Source: Diphasiastrum complanatum
Taxonomy: Eukaryota > Streptophyta > Lycopodiopsida > Lycopodiales > Lycopodiaceae
Direction: 5' to 3'
Length of the DNA: 64,000 nt
NCBI GenBank assembly: GCA_029204225.1
Contig: CM055100.1
Location: 503,001 to 567,000, forward strand
Positions 1 through 11,484 of this stretch are shown here, in pieces. Within the stretch, counting starts at the first letter, position 1. Every line of letters starts with the position of its first letter. A model generated the notes under the pieces. It worked only from the letters and a program-made list of their open reading frames with translations, was not told the origin of the DNA and searched no databases. The position numbers and the translations under genes are program-made.

Positions 1-742
1 ATTTTGTCCTCGGGTCTACTGCCCTTTGTGCCAAGATCTACAGTCCTCCAAAGTGAGGCCAGACACTGGTGACCTAGGTAGAATTTACTTATGCATTCGA
101 CAAGGTAAAACCAGTGTGCGGAATAAAATTGAAACAAGCTTATTACAAACATACAACTATCAGACAATTAAGCATTAGATCATGTTTAAGACAAGAAACT
201 CTTATGCATAAAACATCTAGTGCATTATCAGAGAATTCCTTAGCGTTCTTGTAACATACCACATAGTGCGTCGGCGTGAAAGAAACTCTGCCTTTCACGA
301 ATCAAAACTTGTCGTACTCACTAGCAGACTTCTTGAACCTTAGCTTGCTGGCTACACAGTGCTCAACGTACATTGATATATTGCCAATCTACTACGACTG
401 CATTATTAATAATCAATGTTATGTCCATGACCAGTAAGTAGGATTCAGTATACTCCTAGTCTTGGATACACGGTACTCCAGTAAATCAAGCTGTTAGTTA
501 TGCCACGTCATACTGGATGTGACCCGAAAGTAACTAATGTCCTTGTGAGGCCCACAACACACTAAATGGAAATCTAAGTTTAAGCTATTTTATTATTATT
601 TAAGCTTCTACTCATGGGCTTACAAAACACATGCCATGGTTGAAGTTTTTTGACAGATACTCATACGTAGACTTACAAAACACATGTCACAGAGTTTTAT
701 TTCTTTCTTTTTATTTTCTCTGTGTTAGCACAGTTGCTAGCA
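1..742 (-). repeat. 3' LTR (partial) of retroelement B1
   Basis: On the minus strand a purine-only-type tract (743-757) is followed directly by TGCTAGCAAC, a plausible LTR start, and the sequence then runs off the window edge, so the LTR end is not seen. The stretch 563-672 recurs with few mismatches, in the same sense, at 44735-44845 next to another Gypsy element, which supports a mobile LTR. No protein-coding signal is convincing inside. The start is inferred from the polypurine tract; the second LTR is not in the window, so boundaries are provisional. Confidence 0.5.
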
Positions 743-757
743 TTATCCCCCTCCTTA
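743..757 (-). other. Polypurine tract of B1
   Basis: Minus-strand TAAGGAGGGGGATAA lies immediately upstream of the TGCTAG LTR start. Position and composition fit the plus-strand primer of an LTR retrotransposon that runs right to left. Confidence 0.45.
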
Positions 758-1078
758 TTGGATTGGTGGTCCCACACCAATCGACGCCTTTTCGTCCTGG
801 ATCTTTTGTGCTTCTTGGAGGCGAGGCTGTTGCTGTCGGGAGTGGTAGATTGTCATGTCGATGCCCTTCATCATTTGCCATTATAATTCGTTCAGAAAGG
901 ACATGGATTTGTAATAATGAAGCATGCATTGTAGAAAATTATGGGCTTTCCATAGCTCCATCATATCAACGTGCAGGGCGGAAGTGAGTGCAGCACGATA
1001 ATAGAGCCTTGCAACGCTGATATGGTCATCTTGCATTTGCAGGGGTTTATTGATATCAAGGGTGACTGGGAGTAGCCC

Positions 1079-3327
1079 TCAATCCCAAAAACCTTTGAGT
1101 ACTGCTAGAAATGCCACCAGGCCGCAATTATCCGCAAAATATCTGACGTCGCGATCAGGATTGCCATGGTGCTTCTGGTAGAATACTCGGCAGTTGGTGA
1201 CCATGTCTTCGGCTAAGTTGCCAATATCGACGTCTGTGAGCTTGGGACAAAATATTCTATTCTTGACCTTAGTGGCAGGAAACGGTTCTTGCCTTGCTAC
1301 TAGATAGTAATACGGATTTGTGTGCATGTAGGAGAGAGCTTCGATATACCATGCCATTGAGGTCTTACTTTGCAGGAAGAGCTGATGACGCCAGAGAGGT
1401 TGTGGATCCAAGAGTTTGACTGCTATGTGTTTTCCTGTGGTAAATCTGGCAGTATGTAGCCACCTTGCTCTTTTGTTGTTGGATATTTCTTGGCAAACTC
1501 CTGAGAGGCGCACAACTCCTTGTTCGATTCTAGGGGTGTGATTCTGTGCCGAATGATTGGTGTTTCAGAGGCAACCTCGTGTTGAATTTGCAGATCGGGT
1601 TCAGGAGAGAGAGGAGGCGAGAGGTTAGCTTCAGCAACTCGTTGTAATTCAGGAGAAAATTGTCATGGAATGAAGGGGGGGTTAGTGGTGTCGAGAGGGT
1701 TAGAAGCGGTGGAAGGAAAAAGATAATGTTGGGAACTGGTACCCCCAGTGCCTGACAGATTGGTTGGTGCTTGAGCTCCTTGCCCCAGGGATTGGCCTTG
1801 AAATAAGGAGCCTTGAGTTGTAGGAGGAGGCTGCTAGAATCCATCTCCACCATCTGGTCCATCAAAGTGGTGTCCCGAATCATGGAATTGGGCGTGCTCT
1901 GCATGAACTGACGGTGTCAACTGGACAACGGCCTTTAAGCGTTCTTCCAGGGTGGCTATGTGCATGTTCAGGGCCTCGACGGAAGCAAGGTAGGATTGTT
2001 GTAATTTTGAGTGTTGCTCCGTCGTGGCTTTCAACTTTTGGGCCAGCGTTTGATAGGCCACCACTGGAATGGTAGTTCCCTCAAGAATAGCTGGTGGTGC
2101 GAAGTCATTGAAGTCCACCAATTCCAACTATTCCTTCATAGCGGAATGTGCTGCTTGTGCATCTGCTACAGCCTCATCCTTTTTGGCTTTGAGGGTATCG
2201 ATTGTTTGCTGCATGTTGGATACCTTCAATTGGAGCTGGTTCTGGAGGTGGAGTAGCATCTGCTGCTGTTGTTGATTGTAATTGGTGAGGTTCTGGATCT
2301 GTAGCTGTTGTTGTTTGTTTTCCTCCTCCAGGCTTGCTTTTTCTTTTTGAAGGTCCGCCATAGCACCATCGTCGAATTGCCACATAGTATATTGTCCCCC
2401 TAGGGTGCCAAATAGGTTGTATTGGAGCTCATTCACCAACCATACCACTTTTTGGGCTGCAAGGGGTAACTGCTCCCAAGGTCCAATGTTAGGGAGGGTG
2501 CATGTGTAACTAGGATACGACATTTGGTTAAAGGGTAGAAAATCAGGAGCATGGCTAGATGGAGGTGTATGAAAGGCAAGTGGAGGTGATTGTGGATTGA
2601 TGGTTATAAGAGGTGGGGAGATACTGCGTGGCGGAGATGTTTGGATTGGGTTAGCGGTGACAGTGGTTGATGGAAGTGCGTTTAGTAATTGTAATGCAAA
2701 ATCATCTACGTTGATTGTGAAGTCAAGTAGGGTGGGGATTTGTACAGGTGAGGACTTTGATGAAATTGTGGAAGTGAAGCCCGTGTTGAGAGTTAGTGAT
2801 GGTGTGGAGGTGGCAGTAAATGGTGGGGGTGGTGGTGGGAGTGTGAGAGCAAGTGAGGGAGAGGAGGTTGCTTGTGTGGACGGAATCATGCCTGTAGGAT
2901 CAGAGCCTGAAGTGCCTGCCGTCAGTGAGCTGCTTGCTGTTGTCACTACTGCTTGCTTGGTGAAGTAAGGTCGTCTGCTGCTCTAGGACCTCCTTTGGGA
3001 TCTGAGATGGTTTAAGACTCTCTTTGGATTCAGCGTACTCCATCCCGATGTCGGTGGATAGAAGGTTGTGAGGGACATCGGCTTCTGTGTTGATCGCCTT
3101 CCCTTTCTGCTTCTTAGTAGGTGGGGCTGGTGAGATCGGTTCTACTGTCTGTTGGGGGGTGGCTTGCTTTTTTGTGCTTGGATAGAGATCATCTAGCTCC
3201 TTGATGGCAGTAGCCGCCCTAGAATTCAATTGTTTGGTGACCAACATGTGGAGGAGATACCCACATTTGGTAGTTGGTTTTTTGGCTTTTAGACCTCCAC
3301 ACAACTTCTCTACTACCTTCTCAGCTG
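1079..3327 (-). pseudogene. Family B retroelement ORF, copy B1 (broken)
   Basis: Read right to left, broken open frames encode in order: a conserved segment with KCGYLLHMLVTKQ (3200-3304), a Ser/Thr/Pro-rich linker with poly-proline (2500-2946), a Gln-rich coiled coil (1900-2400; heptads such as LQIQNLTNYNQQQQ), and a C-terminal globular part (1079-1513) containing FCPKLTDVDIGNLAED. Frame changes near 2900, 2127, 1834 and 1520 break it. A second copy lies at 11485-13546. It sits immediately upstream of a polypurine tract and LTR, so it occupies the 3' (env-like) position of a retroelement. The plan matches the third ORF of the Gypsy element at 16508-19023. Function is unknown; a DNA- or RNA-binding or structural role is only a guess. 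Confidence 0.6.
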
Positions 3328-3489
3328 TATTAATTTTATGGACATAGATTAGTAGTAACTGACTACTCTTTGGAGGATTGTAGGAGTGTTTCAGCTGGCA
3401 GTGCCCAAGGAACGCATCTGAACTCCATCTGAGTCTTGAAAGAGAGTCGCGAATGCTTCGTGAATTTTCTTCTCACGATTCTCATCAGT

Positions 3490-3565
3490 CGTATTGGAGC
3501 AATACACGAGTCTCAACAAGAGAGAGAGAGGGAGAGCATCCGAGAGAGAGAGAGAGCATCGTGAG

Positions 3566-3658
<93 letters not shown>

Positions 3659-3755
3659 ACTGTGAGAATCGTGAGTGACAGAGAAGAACCGTGAGAACCG
3701 TGAGTGAGAGAGAGGAACTGTGAGAACCGTGAGTGAGAGAGAGGGAGAGCATCGG
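3490..3755. repeat. (AG)n microsatellite with GTGAGAACCGTGAGTGAGAG satellite flanks
   Basis: An uninterrupted AG run covers about 3570-3655. It is flanked, mostly on the right, by imperfect repeats of a roughly 25-30 bp unit containing GAACCGTGAGTGAGAGAG. Poly-(Arg-Glu) and poly-(Ser-Leu) open frames here are artefacts of the dinucleotide. Confidence 0.9.
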
Positions 3756-3956
3756 TGCCTGAATTTTTGCATGTAAGCAGGAATCTAGAGCGACTATATC
3801 TTATAGCAAGTGATGCAGACCACAACGGCTACATACGGTCTCTCTCTCTCTCTCTACATACTCTCTCTCTGATTTCTTTGGCTCATTTTGAAAAAGTGAT
3901 AAACATTTGTCAACGATTTGGTGTTATAATAATAATGCTGGATGCTATAACATCTG

Positions 3957-4130
3957 TATCAGTGCTTCAACGATGGATGTTTCAACAATGGATGTTTCAA
4001 TGATTGGGTGTTATATCAATGATGGTTTTTGCTATAACGTTTTGCTGTTATAGCGATGGTTCAATGATGCTATAACGATGGTTCAACAATGGATGTTTCA
4101 ATGATGGTTCAACGATGGATGTTTTGTGAT
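3957..4130. repeat. Degenerate minisatellite, unit about CAATGGATGTTTCAACGATG
   Basis: GATGGATGTTTCAA and GATGGTTCAACGATGG recur at least eight times with interspersed GCTATAACG. The array is irregular and diverged. Confidence 0.75.
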
Positions 4131-5632
4131 CCACGGATTCAGATGGATGACAGAGAAACCTAGAAGCCCTTTGATAAAACCTTGTGTTTTGAAGCTTTAG
4201 TTTGAGCTTAGATCATAGCATTTCTAGCCTTTCAAGCATTTTCATCCTTTCTGTGACAGGTAATTCAGCAAAGTTCCTTGTCATCTATTACTATTGTCTT
4301 TCTTCTTAGTTGTAATCATTGATATCATAGGTATTTATGATCGAAAGAATGTAATCTAAGTATAAGAGTTTTTGCGGTTGACTTATGCTTCTCGTTGACG
4401 ATAGCACTTACAACAAAAGTTTATTGATTTTTGCAAATGCCATTGATTTTAAGAGTTAGTGGAAGTCGACGTTACCAACTTTCGTTCTTTCTTGTCTTGA
4501 AGAGAGTTGTTTGTGATCCACATATTCTAAAGGGTGATAGAGAAATTAAATGTTGGTCAGATCTTTCACATTAAGCATAGAAATTCATTTTTGTGATTTC
4601 ATAAGCATTAGCTTCTGATAGTTAAGATTAAAAAGTATAGGTATTTGGAATCCGATAATGGTCCTAGTTCATAGTCATGAATTTTGTGCGTCATAGTGTT
4701 TTATTTAGTGTTAGGCAAATTGTTCTTTCTCTTTGAAATCTATCAAGTTCTAAATAAGACAAGACTGTGCATGAGGACCTTGACTGTTTTAAAGATAACA
4801 CCTCAATTATGCATGATCAATATTGATTTTATAGTTTGTAGTGTATAGTCTTGTTGATTATATGTTTTAAGTTTACACACTGGTGTATTTATACACCATT
4901 CAAATGATGTCATTACCAAACAATGGGGTGTTAGAAAATATGGCCTACAACTAGAATGGATGACAGATGTCATTAGCATGCCGATTTTGCCCGTCTTTGG
5001 GATCTATGTGAGTATCATGCCTTGGGCAATCAAGTTGGAAAACATTCAACATATGATCTTTGCATTTAAGACATAATGATGAAGTGGTAGTTGTAAATTG
5101 CATGTTTAGGCTTAGACATCTTATGGATGAAACTATGATGGAGGAGAGCCTTAAGAAGGTCATACTGAAAATGCACGAATATAAAATTTTCAACCATTCC
5201 AAAATTTTTGTCGTAAGACTTACATGTTTTGTAAATCTTCAAACAAAAAAAGGATTACAAAAGTACATAATGTCTAACTCTAATATAGCCGATTCTTTCC
5301 TATTTCAAACAAGTTGCAAAAAGTTTCAAATCGATCCATATTTTGATGCAAATTCGATGTACAATGTCAAGTGATAGAAGCACAAAATATAGCCTTTAAC
5401 ATGAAGACAAAGTACTATCCTAGATAACCAACTGTGGTCATCTAATATATCACAACGGACTAGCTTAGATCACGTTCAGATTTGTGCATGTCTTGCTATG
5501 TCTGAATGCACTCAAGTATTAAAGACATTGTGTTGAAGAGAAACAAAATATCTAGAATTACTCCGATATTGACTACATGCCATTTTGAATTTTATGTCAG
5601 AACAAAACATTCTAACACAACTATTATCTTAG

Positions 5633-8600
5633 TTTTTTTTTTGAAGATTTTCTTTTGCTGCATTAATTGCAATATGAGGAACCTTCAATTGATTAATGGC
5701 ATTTGGGTCTTTGCTTGCTCTCCAACTCCATAGAACCATGAAGACTGTTTCCCAACGACTAGGATCATTATGATTACGTCTCCATTTTTTTTTGCAACAA
5801 TCTCTGTATTGTGATTCTATTGATTGTCACTTTCTAGAAATAGGTTCCCACCAATCTACCAATACATGCATGTAGTTCACATGCCCTTCTTGTGTATTAA
5901 TTGAACTAGCTGCAAAACCCAACCAAACAGGGCATTAATTTTTATCATATGGTGCAATCAACAAAAACATTCCTTCTTCGATGTCCATATGTGGTCTAAA
6001 CTCTAGTCTAGTCCTTGCATTTCGCGGACCACAATAATGAGGTTCTAGGTGGTCAACACGATCATTTTGAAATGTTTGATTTTCTCTAAGAACTGAATCT
6101 TTCCACCTTGTTAAAAGCCAAAACTCCTTTTGCAATCGCATATCTGGTGTAGATGGTTCCTCGAGTCTCTTTATGATGGTGTCCCAATATTCTATAATTG
6201 GACCTATGTTATTGAAAAAGGTAGACTCATGTCTACAAGTGTCCTTAGATTTGATCCAAAATGTCTTGTATCTTTTCAACCCTTCAATCACAAGCTCAAC
6301 ATCCTTAATGTGTAACATCCAGGCAAAGCATGTGGCTCTCCTGTTGGAAGCTTTGGCGAGCCATCTTGATTTCTTTTCCACATCTCTATCCCAGCTCAAG
6401 TAGCCAGTCCTTGTCCATGGGGTGCATTTTATAATGCATCAATGGAAATTCTTTGACAATACTAAATTTGAATTGAAGTGGTTTACTGTGTCCCACCAAC
6501 TCTTCACTACCATTAGGCATGTAACCTTCCACAAATGATTTGAAGTCAGGAACTTCTTCGATCACATAGGATGGTGGTGAATTAGCTTGCATGTTTCAAA
6601 AAACTTCCATCATTTGTGGCAATGTGTAGATGTGTTGTCTATGTAGTTCCTCAGAGAAGCGACCAAACAAGGCATCTATGTCCTCATGTGTGTGCCCCAC
6701 CATCATGAAGTTTAGGTGTATTTCTTCAAGTATTCCTTTTGCCACAAGCAACGACAAGAAAGCAAATAACCACCGATTTTTATTATCTTTACCATAATTG
6801 TCCATTTGCAAAAACAACTTCCATGGTAATATTACAGTTGAAGTCCCACTCTCATTCGGACTTGCTTCTCCATTATGCACACCTATTGATGTGTCATTGC
6901 TTGCATGTCGTAAATCCTTTCCAATGCTATTTTTCTCAAATTGAAGCAAATTCTGTGTCAAATATTTCTGTTCAAGTCCATTGCAATTTCTCCTGCCAAT
7001 TTTTTGGCACGTGGAAGGGACCTTTGAGACAACAATGCATCAACTATGTCATTGTTTGTAGCATATGGATCTGCATGTGTTGTCCTATTAAAAGCCTCCA
7101 AGTCTCGCAAACATTTTGCCAAAGATCCAATGGTGAAATTTGGATCTGATTTTCACAATCCCAATCCAAAGTGGCCAAATGCCTTTGGACCATGTCCATG
7201 CGTAAGCATACCGGCAAGTGACAAAGGCATGGAATATGCTCCTGCTATAGCTTTTGGTTCCGGAACCAATCAAGGAATGCTTGTTTTCTTTTGGTCCATT
7301 TTGTTGTGAATTATGCAAAGGTATTCATTCGGTTTCAAGCATGACAACAACCTATTATTGTAATATACACTACGACAAGCATGTTGCATTTTCATGTGCT
7401 TTTCTTTTTCTTCAAGGTATTTAAATCTTTCAGAGACCACCTTTGTAGATTGCAATTTCTCTTTTATGGATGTGCACACATCACATCTTGAGAAACCATT
7501 GTTTGTTGCTATTTGAACTTCTTTGAAATCATTATTCCACAATCTACTCATCGTAGCTTGTGAGATGCCTTTGACATTCACCATTTCCAATTGACCATTG
7601 ACTTCATTTTGAATGTCCTTTACCTTATACACACTGGGAAGAACATATTGTGTGTCTCGAACTCCCATATTAGTTGTTTGACACTTGTGTGGCATTCTAT
7701 CTGCAGTTGTTTTTATGAACTCCCAAATTGCTTCCTTGGCTACAGTAACATGTCCATGTTCTCTGTAATTTCCCACGTTACCATGCATATCTTTCACTGC
7801 ACCCCTTTTCCATAGATATTTGTATCTAAAAAATGAAGCTCTAGAAATATCGTGAATAATCCACCAAGCTTTCTCACAAATACCTCTTCAATTATACATC
7901 ATTTTTCTAGTTCCCATTGGTGCTGATGAAAATGAATTAAATACAAATGTTAGTCGATCATTATGTCGTTGCCCATAATAGTTCACGCAAGACTCAAAAA
8001 CTTCTTTGTGGCTTGCTATTTGGCAACACTGCCCTTTGCAACAATCAATTATGGAGATTGCCATGACACTAGAAATACCACATACCTTTATTTTCTCTTT
8101 GCTTCCATTGCCATGCATTGTAGCATGTCCTTGCCTCGAAGCATGCACTTGGTAATTCAGATTATCTCCTTTGCTAAATTTAATTGCATTTGATCTTATG
8201 GCCGCATTGAATCCTAATGGTGTATTCTTTGAGATGTTGAAGTGTATGGATTGCAAATTTGACATCTCTGATGACTCATCACATCCAAAGACTTCCTCCA
8301 GTGACAAGGCCCTCCTCTTGATAGAACTATCAACTTGTAGCAGTGGAAAACCGTTGCTCGTTTGCACGCATGGTATGGACCATCGATCTACATGATCTTC
8401 TTCTAGTTGTGTGTGACATGTTGGGTATTGACCAACAATTGTCATGTATACAATTACACCAACCGAGTCCACACCCAGCTACTCATTGCCGACAATGTCA
8501 TGTGGTGAAACAAGCGACACAATAGCCTTTCCTAGAGTAATGGATTCAGCCCCACATTTATGTACCAATTAAACTTGTCTCCCAATCCAATCCCTTCGTT

Positions 8601-9061
8601 GAATGAAACTGTCAAATTCCTTTCTTTTGGATAAAATTGTTGTTCCTGTACATTTATCTTCAAAATTTGTCCTTTCAAAACCTCCTCCTGTATCAATGGA
8701 TTCCTCTACTTTTGCAGACAATTTTGCCATCAAGCTCTTGAGCAACAATAGTGCTAGAGACATCATCAATGCAATGTTTTTTCATTTCAGAAAGTGACCA
8801 CAACACGTAGGTACCAATGGCCTCTTCTATTGTCTCAGCACCCATTGTTGGAAAAGGGAGCTTTGCATCAAGTTGCAAGCCTTTTTCCACATTCACGCAT
8901 GCCATGCCATCCTCTATTCTTTGAAAGTGACATAGATCTCCAGCACATGTGCTTTTAATCTTGCCTAAGGCTAACAAAACTCCATGGGATTGTAGATCCA
9001 CTAGGTCTCCAACCACAACCTGGTTGAAAAAGAACATTAGCAAATGTGCATGCATGACCAA
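5633..9061 (-). pseudogene. Transposase-like gene of the VGHTHEDID (DUF7869-like) type, decayed
   Basis: Minus-strand frames join across several frameshifts and stops into a protein of about 1,000 residues. The N-terminal part (8740-8960) resembles the DUF8039-type segment of plant transposon proteins, with LLALGKIKST and a PTMG..TIEEAIGTYVLW ending. A Cys-pair region (RCDVCTSIKEKL, near 7480) follows. The core then shows HNKMDQKKT (near 7293), LQMDNYGKDNKNR (near 6790) and VGHTHEDIDALFG (near 6680), spaced as expected for the acidic residues of an RNase H-fold nuclease. The C-terminal part (5640-6592) is a conserved-looking tail with RWLAKASNRRATCF. Breaks occur near 7200, 6960, 6595, 6390 and 5935. 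No terminal inverted repeats were found by eye. The family name is recalled, not searched; the alternative is a decayed host gene of transposon origin. Confidence 0.6.
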
Positions 9062-10680
9062 ATAAGTTTGACAAAACTGCCACTCATTAAATCACAATAT
9101 CAACAACATATTTATTATAAAACCTAGCTCTGAACATGTAGTTGTCAAGTAATACCATAGTTCTACACATTTGTGAATTGCTGAGCTACAGCCTTAAATG
9201 ATTAGCTTCATTAAAGCATCAACTTTTCAATGTTTCCACAAAGGCTTCACAAAGCTGGAATCATCATGAGCATAGAAATATTTGTGTGAATCAAATCTGG
9301 TTATGTAGAGACTTCCTCTGATATATTTTTCGTGGCAGTAAATTTTACCCTCGGAATGTCGTGTTTTTACAAAATGTTTACCACGCTAGATGCTCCTTTT
9401 TGTGCAAAATTGAAACTCTTTTTGTCTTATAAATTAAGTTGTACACCGATTTGTGAGTGCAGAAGTTGATTTTGAAGCTTTTGTGTTGTAATATTGACTC
9501 TCCAGCTTTTGCTCTCTTTTGATTTCATGTCTTCATTTTTGTTGTGATCCTTCTTCCGACTTATTGTTTGCAATGTTTGCTACTTGTAGCCACATGAAGT
9601 TCCCTTGAACCAGCAATTATTGAAACTTTTGAAGTGGTGGACCTAGCAATTTGTGATTATAAGGCCGGTCTTATCATTTTTGATGATAGCATTTCAACTG
9701 CTTGGCTTGTATAAAGGCGTAATCACATGGATTGTCACTTTCATATTAAATGCCTCTATATCTCTGGCCATGTATTCTTTACTCAATTTATATCATCTAT
9801 TTGGCAAGGAGCTAGCTCCTCACAAACCTCTTCCAAAGTTCCTTTGTATCAAAGGTGTTGTGTTTTTCTCATTTTGGTGGGTATGTCATGTTGAAGATTT
9901 CTTAAAGACTCTCTACTTGTTACATTTTTCGTCTACAATAAAAAACACTCACCTATTCCATTTTTTTTTCAGAAATGTATTTGTTCTTTTGAGTAGCTTT
10001 TCTATTGAAATTTTTGTTTTTGTTTTCCATTAAAGGCAACATGAATAGAAGCTTGATGATGGAAAGCGTTATTTAGATTCTTTGCTTTCTAATATATTTT
10101 ATTATGCACCTTAAATCTTTGTTGGATATAATTAATGAAAGTCTACTTGCCATTGCTTTGATCTTTCACGTTAGATTCAATTGCAACACATAAATTCATA
10201 TATAGTGTTGCAAGCTTTAGAAGTAAGAAGCTTTGCATAAAATTATTTTTAGTAGTCCAATAATGAGCAAGTTGAATATTTTTTAACTTTGTTTGTACTT
10301 ATTATCATTGAGTCATGAATTACTTCAATAAGGATGCTTTTAAGCAAGTTTGATGGAATACAAAGTTTGAGTAGTTGTTCATTTTCTTAAGAACTATTTC
10401 GCATCTATTGTGAAGTTGATACATGGCATCATTTAGAAGTCTTGGGTTTTGGTAACATTTCTCATTGAAACTTTACTATTTATAGCTAGGTTCCTTGTGA
10501 AAGTAATAAGAAAGTTTTGATGCAATTGGGTTTAAAAAGATTGTAGTTGAAGCTTGCTGTGCATCTTGAAAACATAGATAGAACCAAATTCATACACAAT
10601 TAACAAAAAAAATCAAAATGAAACATTTTCTTAAGAAAATGACGCCTTAGTATATTCTAATATATATAGATTATAGTGTC
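9062..10680. other. AT-rich intergenic DNA
   Basis: No gene, repeat array or conserved motif is supported. An open frame at 9653-10033 is a low-complexity hydrophobic translation of T-rich DNA. Confidence 0.5.
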
Positions 10681-11131
10681 ACGCGTGAGTTGCCCGCCCA
10701 CGCTTTCCTAGAACGGGGGTTGTGTGCCATGGTGCCCCCGAGCCGCTGCGCCCCCAATCAGGCTAGCGGCTTGGGGGGTGGAAGAGAGAGAAGGGAGGGA
10801 GCCGGTACGGGGGAGGGAGGGAGAAAAGGACGGGGGAAGGGGGGAGCAGAGGGAAAAGAGGGGGGGGGGATTGTACCCCATGCCCCCTCCCAGCTTTTTT
10901 TTTTTGAATTTTTTTTTTCATTTTGGGCCCCCATTCTCTCTTTGTGTCGCACGCCCCCGTGCATGCACACAGACACCATCGAGGGGGGGGGGGGGGGGGG
11001 ATTGTACCCCATGCCCCCTCCCAGCTTTTTTTTTTTGAATTTTTTTTTTCATTTTGGGCCCCCATTCTCTCTTTGTGTCGCACGCCCCCATGCATGCACA
11101 CAGACACCATCGACCGCCCGTCATCGACGGG
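10681..11131. repeat. GC-rich insertion-like island
   Basis: A sharply bounded GC-rich block sits in AT-rich flanks (TATATATAGATTATAG on the left, CTATATTAATTAAAAG on the right). It begins near GAGTTGCCCGCCCACGC, and the reverse complement of its right end reads GAAGTGTGCCCGTCGATGAC, so the ends share a loose GTG-TGCCCG-type inverted match. It could be a small non-autonomous element or a captured fragment. Confidence 0.4.
10858..11112. repeat. Two-copy tandem duplication, unit about 125 bp
   Basis: The unit starts with a long G run followed by ATTGTACCCCATGCCCCC, runs through T- and C-rich tracts, and ends CATGCACACAGACACCATC. Copy 1 is about 10858-10980 and copy 2 about 10981-11112. The copies differ mainly in the length of the G run (10 versus about 18) and one or two substitutions, which implies a recent duplication. 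Confidence 0.85.
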
Positions 11132-11484
11132 CACACTTCGTTAGTCTATATTAATTAAAAGAATAGTGTTCTACTCACGGTGCCCACTAACACGTCCATT
11201 TACTACATTTATTGCATGTCATGTCAACCATTTACTACATGCATTTGTAGCTCCTCTTTCGAGCTCCTATTTCGCCTCACCGTGTATGCAGCTCCTCTTT
11301 CGCCTCGGCGTCTTGGCTACTGTTTCTTTTGGCACTGCTCATGTTTCTTCATTTGAAGGTGGATCACAAATTTTCTCAAGCATCGTATTCAAGGACTAGC
11401 AAAGATCAAAAGGTCATCTAAATTTCGTTCGAACTTCTAATCTGAATTCCACCATGAAGAGGTTAGTGGTCATTCACACATCCC
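11132..11484. other. Unassigned spacer
   Basis: Between the GC-rich island and the family B copy. No coding or repeat feature is recognisable. Confidence 0.4.

Larger units (their letters stand above)
3328..5632. other. Non-coding stretch with simple repeats
   Basis: It holds the GA tract and the minisatellite listed separately, and otherwise AT-rich DNA. Open frames here, such as 5060-5374, have no recognisable domain, and I see no gene. Confidence 0.5.

Noticed and set aside
631-987. Open frame of 118 codons on plus
   Set aside because: It overlaps the inferred LTR end and polypurine tract of B1, has no recognisable domain, and the opposite strand is equally open.
3391-3825. Poly-(Ser-Leu) and poly-(Arg-Glu) proteins at GA tracts (also near 51594, 59925, 60397, 61112)
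   Set aside because: Pure translations of dinucleotide repeats.
9653-10033. Possible membrane protein of 126 residues
   Set aside because: Hydrophobicity follows from T-rich DNA; there is no start context, homology or second copy.
10690-11154. Gly/Arg- and Pro-rich open frames on both strands
   Set aside because: Low-complexity readings of G and C runs in a tandem duplication.
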